DNA of 6,131 nucleotides, taken from JBEGQX01 sp041180805 (GTDB lineage: Bacteria > Planctomycetota > Planctomycetia > Gemmatales > Gemmataceae). Position 1 is the stretch's first letter. Each line of letters starts with the position of its first letter. Below are positions 5,962-6,131 of the stretch, piece by piece. A program made the translations under genes and the position numbers. Location: the NCBI GenBank assembly GCA_041180805.1, contig JBEGQX010000281.1, forward strand, positions 1 to 6,131, read 5' to 3'. Below the pieces are notes generated by a model. The model saw only the letters and a program-made list of their open reading frames with translations. It ran no database searches and was not told where the DNA came from.

Positions 5962-6131
5962 AACCAAAGCCATTACTTTTACTGATACCCCCCCCGTTTT
6001 TAAAATCCTCGTGGGAGTTATCCTTTTAGCTACAACTTATTTTTCACTCTTTCATCACCTTTCCGAAAGGGATTTTTGGAGCAGTCACGAAGCTAGGGCT
6101 GCCATGGATGCAGCCAGCATTTTAGAAGACA
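5930..6131 (+). CDS. Glycosyltransferase family 39 (ArnT/PMT-like) membrane protein, N-terminal fragment
   Basis: Only the first 67 residues are in the window; the gene continues past its right edge. After a polar N-terminus comes one hydrophobic helix (about 24-41, KILVGVILLATTYFSLF). Then comes RDFWSSHEARAAMDAASIL at 47-65, which matches the signature at the start of the first periplasmic loop in ArnT and related GT39/GT83 enzymes (W-x-x-D-E-x-R-x-A-x-x-A-x-x-(M/I)-L). These enzymes move a sugar from a polyprenyl-phosphate donor to lipid A, protein or another acceptor outside the membrane. Here the usual Asp of the Asp-Glu pair is His53, with Glu54 kept. The start at ATG 5930 has GAG five bases upstream; an in-frame ATG at 5939 is an alternative. 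Either start lies inside the exporter gene, so the two are probably translationally coupled. A run of eight C bases lies at 5988-5995. The acceptor cannot be inferred from this fragment. Confidence 0.78.
   Translation, partial: MTLMANDFRLETKAITFTDTPPVFKILVGVILLATTYFSLFHHLSERDFWSSHEARAAMDAASILED
5988..5995 (+). repeat. Homopolymeric C8 tract inside the glycosyltransferase start region
   Basis: Eight consecutive C bases encode part of the T-P-P stretch near residue 21 of the glycosyltransferase, just before its first membrane helix. The frame is intact on both sides as given. Tracts like this can slip during replication and switch a gene on and off, but eight is short for that and it is also a common site of sequencing error. 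Confidence 0.6.

Overview
The window looks like chromosomal DNA from a member of the Planctomycetota, possibly a Gemmataceae-like lineage of moderate to low G+C (about 40-45% by eye). This rests on recalled protein style, not a search: a TatC with a very long first periplasmic loop, a MarR regulator and a small two-helix membrane protein of a type I associate with that phylum, and an ABC exporter with a coiled-coil insertion after its first membrane helix. Most genes have weak or no Shine-Dalgarno sequences. I see no rRNA, tRNA, CRISPR array, insertion sequence or phage gene.

Layout. Bases 1-108 are an A+T-rich leader. Two rightward genes follow: tatC (109-1197), the core receptor of the twin-arginine protein export system, and, 26 bases later, a fused cobA-hemD gene (1224-2741). 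The fusion makes uroporphyrinogen III and methylates it to precorrin-2, the entry to sirohaem and cobalamin. Its stop codon lies three bases from the stop of a leftward 60-residue two-helix membrane protein of unknown function (2745-2927). A non-coding stretch (2928-3102) holds a Fur-box-like palindrome. Next comes a leftward MarR-family regulator (3103-3585). A divergent intergenic region (3586-3873) contains a fair marR promoter overlapping short repeats. The rightward exporter gene (3874-5961) follows, an MsbA-type half-transporter whose end overlaps the start of a GT39/ArnT-like membrane glycosyltransferase that runs off the window.

How they may work together. The left half is housekeeping: protein export and tetrapyrrole synthesis. 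The right half is a likely envelope unit. The overlap of exporter and GT39 suggests translational coupling and a shared role in exporting and glycosylating a lipid-linked or envelope substrate, but the substrate is not visible here. The divergent MarR regulator is a natural candidate for controlling itself and perhaps the exporter. No clearly new system is evident; the most unusual points are the enlarged extracytoplasmic loops of TatC and the exporter, the uncharacterised small membrane protein, and the repeats and palindromes in the two intergenic regions.
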